Source of the DNA: Rhodocollybia butyracea
Lineage: Eukaryota; Basidiomycota; Agaricomycetes; Agaricales; Omphalotaceae
Assembly (NCBI GenBank): GCA_015501585.1
Contig: JADNRY010000071.1
Span: forward strand, 124,001 to 188,000
Length of the DNA: 64,000 nt
Direction: 5' to 3'
Positions 43,115-54,537 of the stretch are shown here, piece by piece. Numbering within the stretch: the first letter of the stretch is position 1; the number at the start of each line of letters is the position of its first letter. The position numbers and the translations under genes were made by a program. The notes under the pieces were generated by a model. It was not told where the DNA came from and made no database searches. It was given only the letters and a program-made list of their open reading frames with translations.

Positions 43115-44419
43115 TCAAATCGCAGAAAATGGCTCCAGAGAGATAGTTTTCGTATCTGACAAGTCAACAGAAAGGTTGCTGATGTCTCCCAAGGCCGGTG
43201 TAGGAGGGCCGGCAAAGGTAAATTCGTTTGTAGTGGGAGTAGTTGACGAGGGAGCGGTCGTTATTGGTGATGTAGGGCAAGTCCTGGTGGAATCCGAGTC
43301 CGAGTCAGCGTCGTCGGTGATGGACGATGTTTCGGACGAAGGGACTTGTGAGTCTTCGCCACTAAATTGTGAAGGTGGAGGGGAGCCTGATCTGAGCGGG
43401 ACAACCTTTGACACGTCGACTTCGTAGGGGTCAATACCATCGTCCTGCTCTTCCTCTTCCTCTGTCTTGGCTTCTAGGTCAGCCGAACGTTGTTCATTAG
43501 GCGGAGATTCGTTCTCCTGAGCTGCTACAGGCGAGCGCGGAGCTGATTGCGTCGTCTCCGCTTCTGCCTGCGTCCTCGTATGAGGATCTACTTTGGTCTT
43601 TCCTTTGCTCGTCTTCCCAAGTTTGCTCCATGCTTCTTTCATCAGCTTGCCAAAGGCATTGAACGGATCATCGTCCTCGGGTTCATCTGGCGGATCGTAG
43701 CCGTGCTTTTCTCGAAACGCGGCCCTAGCAGCTTCCTTCTCCAATTCCTTCTGTTGTCTCTTTAGCTTTTTGGCCCTCTCCTTCTCTTTTATGCGGAGCT
43801 GACGCGACAAATGCTCCTGGGCCTCTTCCTCGGTCCACATTCCACCCGCGTCCGGGACATAGTTTTTCTTCTTTTTCATCTTCTTCTTCTCGTTCTCAAG
43901 AGGGGAGAGATCATTGTCATAATCAGGATCGTCAAAACTAGCAGCGGCAGAAACATATACTGGGGCCCGTCTGCGTTTCTGCATCATGGAGCTCCTGGCA
44001 GATACACCAAGGGGAACGGATGACTTCCGTTTCCTAGGCGCAAGCTCGGGAAGTGGCGCAAATTGGACAGAAGGAGCACGGGACAGCGAATACGCGCGAG
44101 CACGATTAGATAGATTGGGAGAGGATAAAGATGGAGAAAGAATTGATTTCGGTAGTTTCGGGGACGGAAGTGGCGGGGGTACTTCCGGGACTACAGCCGT
44201 GTTCAAGACAGCTAGTGAACGCCTGCGACTGGCGGTACGAGTGAGTTTATCGCCAGTAAAAGATGTGATGGATCTGTCAGGAGTTGTGGTAGCAGTGGTA
44301 GAACTTTCAGCACTTTTTGACGAGCTGCTGCCACTGCTAGCTGTACTATCACGGTTGTCTCCTATGTCTTCTAGGTTGGCTTGTCCACCAGACAAAGATG
44401 AGTCGATGGACATTATCAC
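43115..44419 (-). CDS. Conserved basidiomycete protein of unknown function, Lys/Glu-rich
   Basis: A single open frame of 434 aa. Start MIMSIDSSLSGGQ (Met 3 possible). A Ser-rich N-terminus is followed by Arg/Lys patches that look like nuclear localisation signals (RTASRRRSL, APRKRKSS, MQKRRRAP), then KKKMKKKKNYVPDAGGMWTEEEA, a charged helix (IKEKERAKKLKRQQKELEKEA), FREKHGYDPPDEPEDDDPF, and an acidic Ser/Thr-rich tail. The layout suggests a nuclear protein; no enzymatic motif. Antisense frames here are shadows. Function unknown. Confidence 0.7.
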   Translation of the reverse strand: MIMSIDSSLSGGQANLEDIGDNRDSTASSGSSSSKSAESSTTATTTPDRSITSFTGDKLTRTASRRRSLAVLNTAVVPEVPPPLPSPKLPKSILSPSLSSPNLSNRARAYSLSRAPSVQFAPLPELAPRKRKSSVPLGVSARSSMMQKRRRAPVYVSAAASFDDPDYDNDLSPLENEKKKMKKKKNYVPDAGGMWTEEEAQEHLSRQLRIKEKERAKKLKRQQKELEKEAARAAFREKHGYDPPDEPEDDDPFNAFGKLMKEAWSKLGKTSKGKTKVDPHTRTQAEAETTQSAPRSPVAAQENESPPNEQRSADLEAKTEEEEEQDDGIDPYEVDVSKVVPLRSGSPPPSQFSGEDSQVPSSETSSITDDADSDSDSTRTCPTSPITTAPSSTTPTTNEFTFAGPPTPALGDISNLSVDLSDTKTISLEPFSAI

Positions 44420-45749
44420 AGTCGTCGTGTTCTACGAGTATCAGAGTCAAAACACGAACACCTATTAAGCTTCTGGACATACGTTTTGGTTCTAGTCTCA
44501 AAGCAAGTTACACGTCCCTTGTGAAGTATTCTGGTGCTCGGAAAGAGCAATATAAGCTCTCTGCAGATAGTAAGAAGCTGAGTTTGATTAGACTGGTACT
44601 GTTTAGCCACTTACCTCTTGAGAATAAACGTTATTCAAGAAAACTTCGATAAATGATAGTAGAAATCTAAAGAGCGTAGTTGAGAAAAAACGGTTGCAGT
44701 CGTCGGGAAGAAAGAGATAATTGAAAGACGCCGCCATCGGGAAGAATATCACGTGAGATCATCATGTTTTCCGACCCTCGGAAGCTCCTCGGAAATGACT
44801 TCTCGCTTCAACGTCAACTGCTGATCGTCGTCTTATCTTTTCATGCTAAAACTTAAAGTATACAGCAGAACTCTTATTTGGTTCAGGACACCCCAAGTTG
44901 CTGGCAGACCAAGTAAACTAGAACGTGGTAACTAATTAAGCGTTCCTGGCCGTTCCAGTATTAATGAAGGTCGAATGAAGGTTAATTATTTCTACACAAT
45001 CACATGGGTCACTCTCTCTCTTTCCTGACAGAGTGACCAGAGCTACATCACCGCCCAACGTCCACATACGTCAAGAAATTCACTCTGGACTTGCCCTTTT
45101 CTGAGTTTGCGTTTTAACTCTTTTTGGTTGCTAAAGCCTGGATCCAATTCCGTTCTACTTGCGTCAATACAGCTGTGTTTTATCACAGTAAATACCTCAA
45201 ATGGGGTCAGCTGGGAAGCCACGGTCAAGTAATTCACAATCGCAGACGTCTTATCGCTGAAGCTGAAGATATTTTCAAATGACCTTGATCTGGCTATTGA
45301 CTCTGGCATCTCAGATTCGCCGCCTCAAAAGCACGCAATTCAAAGGCTTGCAAAGGCTTACCATCATGCACCGAACTAGCTCTCATCCCCTTCTTTTCTC
45401 AGTTCGCTCACCATGCAAACGACGAAGGCCCGTCCCAGTATATCTCTTCTCTATTCGAGTTTTCAGTGCTGTACCATCCGTTTTGCGTGCGAGTCAATCA
45501 TCCCAGGCTCCAATTGGATTCAGAAAGGTCGGGACTACTTCTGACGACGGTGGGATTAGTATTTGTATATGCTTGCAGGCAGCAAATAACACGGGGCTAG
45601 AAGAAAAGTAGTACGAGATTAGCCCGCCAAGCAACCCACCGTATGGTCAATACCTGATTTCCGTCAGTTTACGAAGAAGCGCGGGGTTAAGCTTCCCTTG
45701 TTAGGTGAAAGCTTCTTCGTCTGACTCCCTCTGTACGTTACCTTAGTAA
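44420..45749. other. Intergenic region, no supported gene
   Basis: The upstream flank of the minus-strand gene and further sequence hold only short frames without family features. Confidence 0.4.
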
Positions 45750-46640
45750 TCTGTACCCCAAAACGTCTCCGCAACAGGTACTGGTCCACTCGACGAACAC
45801 TCGTCCTTCACTATCGCAGTTTCTAGGCAACGTTGGACTCTTCAATGCCGCTGAGTACACTTGGTCTGGAACCCCAATGTCGAAACAACATGGGAACTGT
45901 ACACATATGCTTACAGTCTACCTTCTGAATTCTTTTTCTCGCTCATCCTGCAATCTCATTCGATCCACCTCTCAGTCGTAGTGGTCGACCAACCTTGTGC
46001 CCAATCATCCAAGAGGGACATCCCCAGTGTCGTGCGAGACACTCCCACCTTCATGTTTGCACTCTGTATGGAATCTCAACGTCCTGCCACAGTCCTCCAG
46101 CGTCCTTTTGGAATCAAACTGGCTGCTGAAATAAGTATATTTTCTATTCGTTATCGCGCTGACCAAAATCACCGAAGGAAGTCGACCTCGAAGCCTTTTC
46201 GACAGAGTTTCGCCCTGATATGTCTCCCAAGACGACTTGGACACTCGTCAGCATTGAAGGTGACACGAATCCACAGCACGACGAAACCATACTGCAATAT
46301 TTCTTCACTGGTTTGGCGGAGTAACTTATCGTTGATACTTCCCCGCAAGCGGTGACAACAAGTTATGGCATTCTTGACGGAAGTAGATCTGTTGGTGTTT
46401 GGAGATCATCCTCTTGCCACTTTTTGTTTCATCTTTATATTCCATGTGTCACTCTAGGCAGACGGCAAACTCCCTTGGAATATCAATCTTGTCCTCATCA
46501 GGTAAGTACATACATCCCAACGTTGACTTTGGATACAGAATTTGGCGACAGCGGATATCAGAGGCCCACGAGCCCCCAGTAGGAGCGACGTTACCTACGG
46601 TCCCTTTGAAGAGAACGGTTTTGTAACTACATAACAATAC
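45750..46640 (+). pseudogene. Sedolisin (S53, tripeptidyl-peptidase-like) pseudogene
   Basis: Scattered in different frames are the parts of an S53 proenzyme: propeptide pieces NVSATGTGPL, SSFTIAVS, GLFNAAEYTW and YAYSLP; a CTLYGIST piece like the conserved LYGIP region; then the well-preserved EVDLEAFSTEFRPDMSPKTTW and LVSIEGDTNPQ, which match the start of the catalytic domain; and later SLGISILSSSG, like the segment before the catalytic Asp/Ser region. Many stops and frame changes, no signal peptide found, and the catalytic Ser block is not recognisable. Secreted acid peptidases of this family degrade proteins outside the cell. This copy is dead. Confidence 0.55.
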
Positions 46641-47079
46641 CCGAAGTTTATTGGTTGTTATATATCCCTTTCATGGCACTTCGTTGGGCGGGATATTCAT
46701 CCGATATTTTACTAAGAATCCCATGTACCAAATGGATTGAAGATTCCCAGGGAGACTCTCAGTGCTCCCACGATGGACTCTGGAGAATAGAAAATATTAG
46801 TATCACATTCAGGACCAAAGCAGTATGCTCTTCCAAGTACAGCGGAGTACTGGTGATAGCACTTGGTTATACCACGGCCGTCGGGGCAGAAGGTAGTCGG
46901 CCGTACCCTGCCGAGTACTTAGAGGCATTATTGCGCACCGCATCAGCTCACCATGGGTACAGCCGACGAAATTGGATTTGAATTCGGGATTGCTTCAATT
47001 TTTTCCCCCGGATAATCATAATGGAGTACTTAATAAAACTACTTGTTTGCCTGTCAAGTCCACTTCGCATTCATTCCCC
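46641..47079. other. Possible 3' remnant of the sedolisin pseudogene and promoter of the next gene
   Basis: No clear exon. The frame of the next gene is open upstream to 46972, but the residues there look like untranslated leader. Confidence 0.35.
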
Positions 47080-47613
47080 ATGTCCGATTCTACTTACGAG
47101 TTCAAGAATATCAAACGCATCTCCCCCTCCGAATTCGAACTCATCTATCCTTCGAATCCACGCGCCGTTCGCACCATTTGCTCCGCCCAACAAATCCGAC
47201 TCTTTGTTGATTATGACAAGAGTCTCCGTCAGCATAAACGCAGGCCTGACTGGTACCCAATCGGTTATGAAGATTGGGCGAAGGCTTTCAATGACAACGA
47301 TGTCGAATATAAATTTGCCATCTTCGATTCTGACCATGAGGGCGATGGTGTTGAAATCCCTATTCTCCACCTTGACTCAGAATCCCCTCCCCCCTCCTTC
47401 CTCGGTGTCGAGCCTCATGAGTGTTTTGCTCCTGGAAAATGCCGACGTCCCCGATACGTGGAGATTACCGAGAGAGAGTACAAGAGTCTCGTCGACGTCG
47501 CTCTCATGTACAACCAAATCACTGTTAATGGCCGTAGGAAGGCCAAGGAGCGACGTTTGCGCAAGAAGGCTGCTTTTGCAGCCGCAGATCACGAGAAGCG
47601 CGCCAGCAAGTAA
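47080..47613 (+). CDS. Hypothetical protein, 177 aa
   Basis: I choose the Met at 47080 (MSDSTYEFKNIKRISPSEF); the upstream Met at 46972 gives an atypical N-terminus. Features: ICSAQQIRLFVDYD, a Trp/Tyr-rich segment (RPDWYPIGYEDWAKAF), an acidic loop, HECFAPGKCRRPRY and a basic C-terminus (GRRKAKERRLRKKAAF) that could be a nuclear signal or nucleic-acid contact. Single exon. No family recognised. Confidence 0.6.
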   Translation: MSDSTYEFKNIKRISPSEFELIYPSNPRAVRTICSAQQIRLFVDYDKSLRQHKRRPDWYPIGYEDWAKAFNDNDVEYKFAIFDSDHEGDGVEIPILHLDSESPPPSFLGVEPHECFAPGKCRRPRYVEITEREYKSLVDVALMYNQITVNGRRKAKERRLRKKAAFAAADHEKRASK

Positions 47614-47976
47614 TACTACTATCATAAAAAGAACTCGTCCCATACTATTTCTATCCGTTCGTTCACTTTATGTTCCCCGACTCTGACCGAAGGGAAGGGA
47701 GGGTCTTGTAGGTGCCAATTGAGTGTTGGATTCTTCAAAAACCGCCAGATCGGGTAGTTCTTTCCCACCTGATCTTCAGCCGCCGTGCCAGTTGTTTCAT
47801 GTCGAGCCGCTATGCCGGCTAGTCTGTTTTTCGATGATCTCCATCATAACCATGAATGTTTCGGATCACTGCCGGGAGGCTCATGCCCAATTAGGCTATG
47901 CGGGCGCACATGACCTACCGGCATCACCAAGGCATGGCAATTCTTCTCGTTCCTCGTACTTCCCCTCTTTTGAGCT
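47614..47976. other. Intergenic, 5' flank of the foldback element
   Basis: Nothing recognised. It ends in the TSD TTTGAGCT (47969-47976). Confidence 0.4.
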
Positions 47977-50079
47977 CACCTCATACGCCCAGTAAACCTA
48001 GATAACAGCCTTTGACATGGGGGGTGTGATGGTCTAGGCTGTTACTATGCAGAACCACTAATGTACGGTAGCGCAATAAAAGCGGTATATTTCGCAAGGA
48101 CTTTGACATGATGATCTCTCGGTATCCGGAAAGCTAGTACTTACCGAGATCACGCGTATGCCGTATGCCGCCTCCCGACCAATGCCTCAAAATTCCACCG
48201 CCCCCAATGAATTGTCGCTGCTTCACTCCGCTTGTCCTTTTCTGCTTGTACCATGACATCAAGTTCGCAATGCTATATCTCATACATATCTCATGTCTGA
48301 GACTGGAAATTGAGAGAGGACAGTGCCACAGAAGCACAAGCATACAGCTGATGGGTTTGTGCTTCCTGAAGAGCGCTATGGTACTGTACAAGCTTGTCAA
48401 ATTGAAGTGTAAGATACTCAAAGCTCTGAGGCTAAGATCAGGAGGTGGAGTCTTCTGTGTTACATTATTCCTTGTCTCACCATCCCATCTTTGGCAGTTC
48501 AGTTCATAGATGATAAATGGCATACATCTTGTAAGTATCGCATAGTTTGTAGTCTATAGCAGTCAGGTAGGCTCTATATGTTTTTTATGAGGTCAAATAC
48601 CAATAGATGCGCTGTCGTTGCGCCAAACGATGAGGAGAGAGCTGAGGATGGAAGCGTGAGAACGTACCGGAAAAGCTTACCGGTGCTTCCGCTCATTGTT
48701 TCGAGCAGTGAGCAGGGGAAAGAGGAGATTTCTGATTGGGAGCGGACCTCCCGGAAACTCATGAGCGGGTATGATCGTCTATCTTCAAGCCAATTGTACA
48801 TGGAAATATACCTATAATATCCTGAAATATTTCTTCCATGTTAAGGGGATACAGTAAAACTTGTACTGATTGTCAACGACAACGAGCTCAGGGAAGAACG
48901 ACCGAGACTACAGCCTTTGTACTTGAGGAATAATTTTACCTATGGTAGCTTTCCATTATGCATTAAATTTCGCCATACTGAAGCTGTCTGACGATCCTGA
49001 TACAACCTTACTTATATTTGTTCAAGTCGTTACACTTACCTTTGTCCTTAAAGACCTATTACCTGACTGAGACCGCTAAACTTTTTCGATGATCCTAATT
49101 TTGCCATATACTGGTTATATAGTGTATATAAGTATGTGGCCAGCACATGAGACCTGTATATCGAGTCGTTCTTTCCTGAGCTCGTTGTTTCGGATAGCGA
49201 GTACAAGTTTTACTGTATCTCTTTGATAAGGAAGACATATTTCAGGATATTATAGGTATATTTCCATGTACAATTGGCTTGAGATGAACAATCATATCCG
49301 CTCATGAGTTTCCGGGATATCCGCTCTCAATCAGAAAATTCCTCTTTCCCTTGCTCACTGCTCGAAACAACGAGCGGAAGCACCGGTAAGCTTTTCCGGT
49401 AAGTTCTCACGCTTCTATCCTCAGCTCTCTCCTCATCGTTCGGCGCAGCGATAGCGCATCTATTGGTATTTGACCTCATGAATAACATATAGAGCCTACC
49501 TGACTGCTATAGACTACAAACTATGCGATACTTACAAGATGTATGCCATGTTAGTCTATTAACTGAACTGCCAAAGATGGGATGGTGAGACAAGGAATAA
49601 TATAACGCAGAAGACTCCAGGATGTACATCTTAGCCTCAGAGCTTTGAGTATCTTATAATTCAATTGAACAAACTTGTACAGTACCATAGCGCTCTTCAG
49701 GAAGCACAAACCCATCAGCTGTATGCTTGTGCTTCTGTGGCACTGTCTTCTCTCATTTTGCCAAGTCTCAGATATGAGATATGTAAGGGGTATAGCATTG
49801 CAGACTTTATATCAAGATACGAGCAAGAAAAGGACAAGCGCAGTGAAGCAGGCGACGATTCATTTGGGGCGGCGGAATTTTGAGGCGGCATATGGCATAC
49901 GCGTGATCTCGGTAAGTACTAGCTTTCCGGATACCGAGAGATCATCATGTCAAAGTCCTTGCGAAATATACCGCTTTTATTGCGCTACCGTACATTAGTG
50001 GTTCTGCATAGTAACAGCCTAGACCATCACACCCCCCATGTCAAAGGCTGTTATCTAGGTTTACCGGGCGTATGAGGTG
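47977..50079. mobile_element. Foldback element, 2.1 kb, arms over 900 bp, 8-bp TSD
   Basis: It starts CACCTCATACGCCC and ends with its reverse complement. The left arm (to about 48915) and right arm (from about 49160) are inverted copies with scattered differences, separated by about 250 bp. An exact 8-bp duplication TTTGAGCT flanks it (47969-47976, 50080-50087). No transposase frame. Probably non-autonomous; the 8-bp duplication fits hAT-type integration. Confidence 0.9.
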
Positions 50080-50087
50080 TTTGAGCT

Positions 50088-50523
50088 TGCTTTCACAATT
50101 TATAATTCACTCTTCTGAACAATCTTGAAACAAACCGCTCGGCATATGTAATTGAAAGGAATATCCCTTTCTGGGATATATCCGGAATGAGCTCTCCATT
50201 TGTGATAAACCCAACCAATACTAATAGGTTTTCAAGTTGAGCCGTACCGAGTAAGCGCTTGCGCGCTTACTCTACTTCCGTCGTTCCGACCAAGTTCCGA
50301 CTCTCCCGAGTATTCCTGCTATTTCTAGGGAATCAATGCCATTTCTTAAACAATCAGTGTATGTACATCAACTCTCTAATGAGCAGCATTGCACTCCATT
50401 ATCCTGTCAACTTCTACATGTTTAAGTAAATGATTATACTTAGCCTTAGAGTGATTCATAACTCTCTACTACTGTATGATTACAACTGTTTCTCGGCTTA
50501 GCAGTATCTTATCCCACTTATTC
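50088..50523. other. Non-coding, nothing recognised
   Basis: AT-rich spacer between two inverted-repeat elements. Confidence 0.4.
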
Positions 50524-50873
50524 ATCAGGAAAAGCCGTTTTTGCCTAGGTGACCCCAGAGTGGCCTAAAGCAAACTAGGTGACCTATGAATCCTATGGCA
50601 TCCTAGGAATTTGGGCTCGTCCCTTGCCAGTCAAGGCTCTTGAGGACTCCCTAGGGTATCCTAGGCAAACCCAGGGCAAGCCTAGGTTTGCCCAGGTGTT
50701 CCCCAGGAGCACCTGGGCAAACCTGGGCAGACCTAGGCTTGCCTAGGGGATCCTCAAGAGCCTTGACTGGCAAGGGACGAGCCCAAATTCCTAGGATGCC
50801 ATAGGATTCATAGGTCACCTAGTTTGCTTTAGGCCACTCTGGGGTCACCTAGGCAAAAATGCCTTTTCCTGAT
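50524..50873. mobile_element. 350-bp near-perfect palindrome (foldback MITE)
   Basis: The ends ATCAGGAAAAG and CTTTTCCTGAT and almost all bases between form one inverted repeat with a centre near 50698. The sequence is rich in CCTAGG and in CCCAGG/CCTGGG. No target duplication can be separated from the palindrome itself. No ORF. Confidence 0.85.
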
Positions 50874-51379
50874 GTTGTGGCAGGTAGTTGCCCAGTTTGT
50901 ACCAGTGCCTTCAGACAAATTATCCTCTATTGGAAGTACTTTAATTACCTCAGCACTAGGTGTTTGGTTGTTTTGCAGTCTTACATATATGCATTTGATT
51001 ACCTAGGACATGACACTAGCTAGATTAACCACCAAGTTTAAAAGGACGCAACAGTTGCGCAACAGCAAGCAATGAGTACAACAATAAGTCTGGCACACAA
51101 TGGGATGCAACTCATAAATGTCTCAGTGGAGTGCATCTCGAGAGCAAAACTAAGGGTGATGATACATCAAGAAGTCCGATGCACATTGGGATATAACTGA
51201 TACATGAGAGTGAAGAATGCAAGCATAAAACATTTCAAGAGCAAAGGATATAAGGTCAGTTTTCATCATTTAATGTACTTTGTGATCAAAATACATTGAT
51301 TCTACTGACCTGATGTACTTTGAGCGAGTATTTCTACTGCATGTATGTACATGTCTCTCTGTGTTCTTCTTCTTCTGTA
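50874..51379. other. Repeat-derived spacer
   Basis: 51180-51255 (GATACATGAGAGTGAAGAATGC-like) recurs at 52925-52985. No gene. Confidence 0.45.
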
Positions 51380-51384
51380 CTTGG

Positions 51385-52229
51385 TGTTGTGATAGGCTCC
51401 TGAGGGTAAAAAGGTGGCAACGAGTATATTCCGGTTGTCCTCTCCGTGACGGTCAGAAGAGAGAGACAAACGGATGCAGAAGCATCCGCTGACTACAGTT
51501 TTGTACCTACGTAAGATTACAAGCTTGGAATGACAAATCCCAAATCCAACATGCCCCCACAAGCGAAGTAATCTGTAATAATCATAACACAGCAAGCCTT
51601 CAAAAAAGTGAATCATGACATTCTCGTAGTCAGTGACTCAAAACAGTCTCAATAAGTTGTAGGCGTCCTCAAAATCGGTCCTCGGCAACTCGATCAGTTC
51701 CGGGCATCCTCATACTTGACCCTCGGCAACTCAAATCAATCCTCGGTTGAGTGGTAGAAATTCTTGTAGTCGACAACTCGAATCAAGGTAAATCCAGGAG
51801 TAGTAGGCGTTCTCGTAGCCAACAACTGGAATAGGGGTGTCCAATCATCAATGGACCTCGAAGGTAGTTATAATGGTCTCCACAGACCAACGATGGTATC
51901 ACAAGAATGTTGGCATCCAGAAAATACGGCTGGACAGTATTCGAGTGACAAGAAAGCGACGAGCATGATAGGAGCCTCATCAAGCAGAATAGGGGCTTCA
52001 TCAAGCGCCCTTCGGCAGTGGTGTATTGTATACTAGCCCACCAGACAGCTAGGATCTGTTTGTGTTGTGATAGGCTCCTGAGGGTAAAAAGGCAGCAATG
52101 AGTATATTCCGGTTGTCCTCTCCATGATGGTCAGAAGAGAGAGACAAACGGATGCAGAAGCATCCGCTGACTACAGTTTTGTACCTACATAAGATTACGA
52201 GCTTGGAATGACAAATCCCAAATCCAACA
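51385..52229 (-). mobile_element. TRIM-like miniature LTR element, 845 bp, 5-bp TSD
   Basis: Two 167-bp terminal direct repeats (51385-51551, 52063-52229) begin TGTTGTGATAGG and end AATCCAACA. A target duplication CTTGG flanks the element (51380-51384, 52230-52234). The 511-bp interior has no ORF of retroelement type. A purine tract (TGTGGGGGCA) lies inside the left repeat on the minus strand, so transcription is probably leftward; the primer site is not recognised. The LTRs differ at about seven bases, five of them CpG to TpG or CpA changes. Confidence 0.88.
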
Positions 52230-52234
52230 CTTGG

Positions 52235-53580
52235 GGCTTGACTTGGGGCAAACTTGGGGTCACATCTTGTTTCTTTATCCTACATTATTTGCTGTTGCTC
52301 TAGTCCTTACTAGCTCTTATTTCTTATACTGATTATGTATAACTGATCATTAACTTTCACTAGCACTGGATTGACTTCATTTGAGTGCAGATAAATGATA
52401 AGATCCGACGGATGGCAAAGTCATGTGCGAAAACATGAGCGCCAAAGTCGCGTCACGTCGTGTACCAGGAAGCGAGCAAATATCACTGAAGCCTCTGTCC
52501 TTGATTCTTGCAAAGAGATGATGGCTGCTGAATACTTCATCCATTGTCTCATCTAGCCGTCACTGAGATTGATTTGGCTGAAGCCTTGAAGACCCTCAAA
52601 GAGAAAGCCACCGCTTTTAATGCCCTCCCTTTATGTTTGGGCAGAGCTCAGATGGCCGATCGGGTCAAGGCCAATGTTAATCTCCCAAGTGCTAGCCATA
52701 GAAATACAAGCCTGTGAACTCACTGACGAGGTTGAAGAGACCTTTCCAGCTGTGTGGAAAGCTATTGGGGAGGCTTGCAATGCCGCCGAGACATAAATTG
52801 TAACAATAGTATTGGAAATGAGCACATATGAACTGCCCATGGCTTGCGAGTTGGGGAACACTGTAAACATTTGTAGCATAAGCGGTGGTGGTACTGCAAG
52901 AAGTCCGACTCTGTGCAATGGGATGCAACTGATACATGAGAGTGAAGAATGCAAGCAATGAGCATAAAACATTTCGAGAGCAAGCAAGCCCAATACTACT
53001 AAGTTGGGGCAGCATGAGCAGCATCGGCAGCGGCTGCTACATGCTGTATCTGCCAGGATTTGGAGCAACACGAGCGATCAACATAAGAGGAGCGCTTGAG
53101 CCATTCCGAGTGACGGGTGTTTCTTCAACGACGGTGCTATCTTGCTGCCGGAGAACAAATCGCGCGAGCATGTGACAATCATGTGCTCCGGCGCTTAATC
53201 ATTCCGTTGGATCATTATCTATCTCTGCCTGTCAGTATCCAATTATGGCATCTAATAGCATCTAATGCACACCTAGTCAGAGTCAAAAGACTAGTACATG
53301 CTTTTGAATGTCTACAATGCCAACAAAGTACACAAACAAAGTACATTTTTTGATCTAAAGTAGGATGTACCCGAACACCGAAGTATGATCAATAGGCCTC
53401 TTTAAATGATGAAAACCGACGTCATAAAAGGAGTCCAATACTAAGCTGGGGCAGTAGCATGATTGGGAGCAGTGTTGGAGGTGGCTTGCTACATGCTGTA
53501 TCTGCTGAAATTTCTGTGCGGCACAATTTATTGACGTGGTTGAGGCAAGGTTGAGGGAGGAGCGCTTGAGCCATTCTGTG
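52235..53580. other. Eroded repeat region
   Basis: 52900-53150 and 53430-53850 are diverged copies of each other (shared GGGGCAG...CTACATGCTGTATCTGC and GAGCGCTTGAGCCATTC). Short plus-strand coding-like pieces (LAEALKTLKEKATAFNALP at about 52580) are not assignable. Confidence 0.45.
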
Positions 53581-53813
53581 TGTTGTATTTCGCCGATCGG
53601 ATATGATACAACTCCGACTGTACTTATTAATCATTACTTATCCGGTTACTGATACTTTGTATGTACCGGACCACCTTAGTAATATTTACTACAGTACACA
53701 GTATATAAGGCCTTCTCTGAGGCCGGTATCTATAGTGCTCAATCTAGTCTCTTCTGTCTCTCAAGCCTCATGGCTTATTCAGTCCCTGCGCCAAGGCCCG
53801 AGTATTTACAACA
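53581..53813 (+). mobile_element. Solo LTR A, 233 bp, 5-bp TSD
   Basis: It begins TGTTGTATTTC and ends TTTACAACA, with a TATATAAGG box near 53702. It is flanked by CTGTG on both sides (53576-53580, 53814-53818). The empty site can be seen in the related repeat copy near 53110-53140. Confidence 0.9.
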
Positions 53814-53818
53814 CTGTG

Positions 53819-54537
53819 TTCCTTCAACAACGGCACTATACTCCCTCTATCAGAGGATGTTCTTTTGGTGAGTTCTTCCCCAGATTTGTCCAGACAATTC
53901 TCTGGGTGTTCTCCAGGAGTCTCCAGGTTTATTGTCACCAGCCTGGACCCATCCTCTGGGCCTCTCACTTGGACATTTGAAGTTGTAGCATATTTATCCA
54001 CAGGTGGAGTGATAAACTGACTTCTCTCTATCCTAACTCTGCCAGGTATGTTCTCATATCATGCATATCATCCGTTTGACAATATTCCTTACAGTTTCTT
54101 GATTATTGCTATGCCAGTAATTATTGTAGCAGCTCTTTTTGTGTCTGGGAGTCCCACACATAGTTTTTCAACCATTTCCTGCTTCCTATTCCTATTTTCT
54201 ATCTACTCCTGTACTCTTGTTTCTTTGCACCTTGCTCAATAAATCCCAGCGTCACCTCCTCAACGCGGCTGCTTTTTCAACTAATCACACAGTGATTTTT
54301 CTTGAATAGTGCCCACAGCTGGTTAGCAATCCATACCAGGGGCCAAGTTTCTCTTTGTAATTGTGAGAAGTACTGGAATTTGTTCACTCCCTGTGCATGC
54401 GATGCAAACGTGACTTTATCATCTGTTGGATCATATCATTTATCTGCACTCAAACATTGCTCAAACAAAGTCAATCAAGCGCTAGTGAAAGTTAATGATC
54501 AGTTAAGCATAGTCAGTAGCAGAAATAAGAGTAAGCA
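53819..54537. other. Non-coding repeat-derived sequence
   Basis: Continues the eroded repeat into which solo LTR A inserted. No gene supported. Confidence 0.4.

Noticed and set aside
46972..47079. Upstream Met at 46972 for the 47080 gene
   Set aside because: The residues between look like translated leader (Thr/Ser/His-rich, no conservation signs); the second Met begins the compact domain.
51385..52229. Two independent solo LTRs instead of one TRIM
   Set aside because: Each would need its own target duplication; only the outer pair CTTGG matches.
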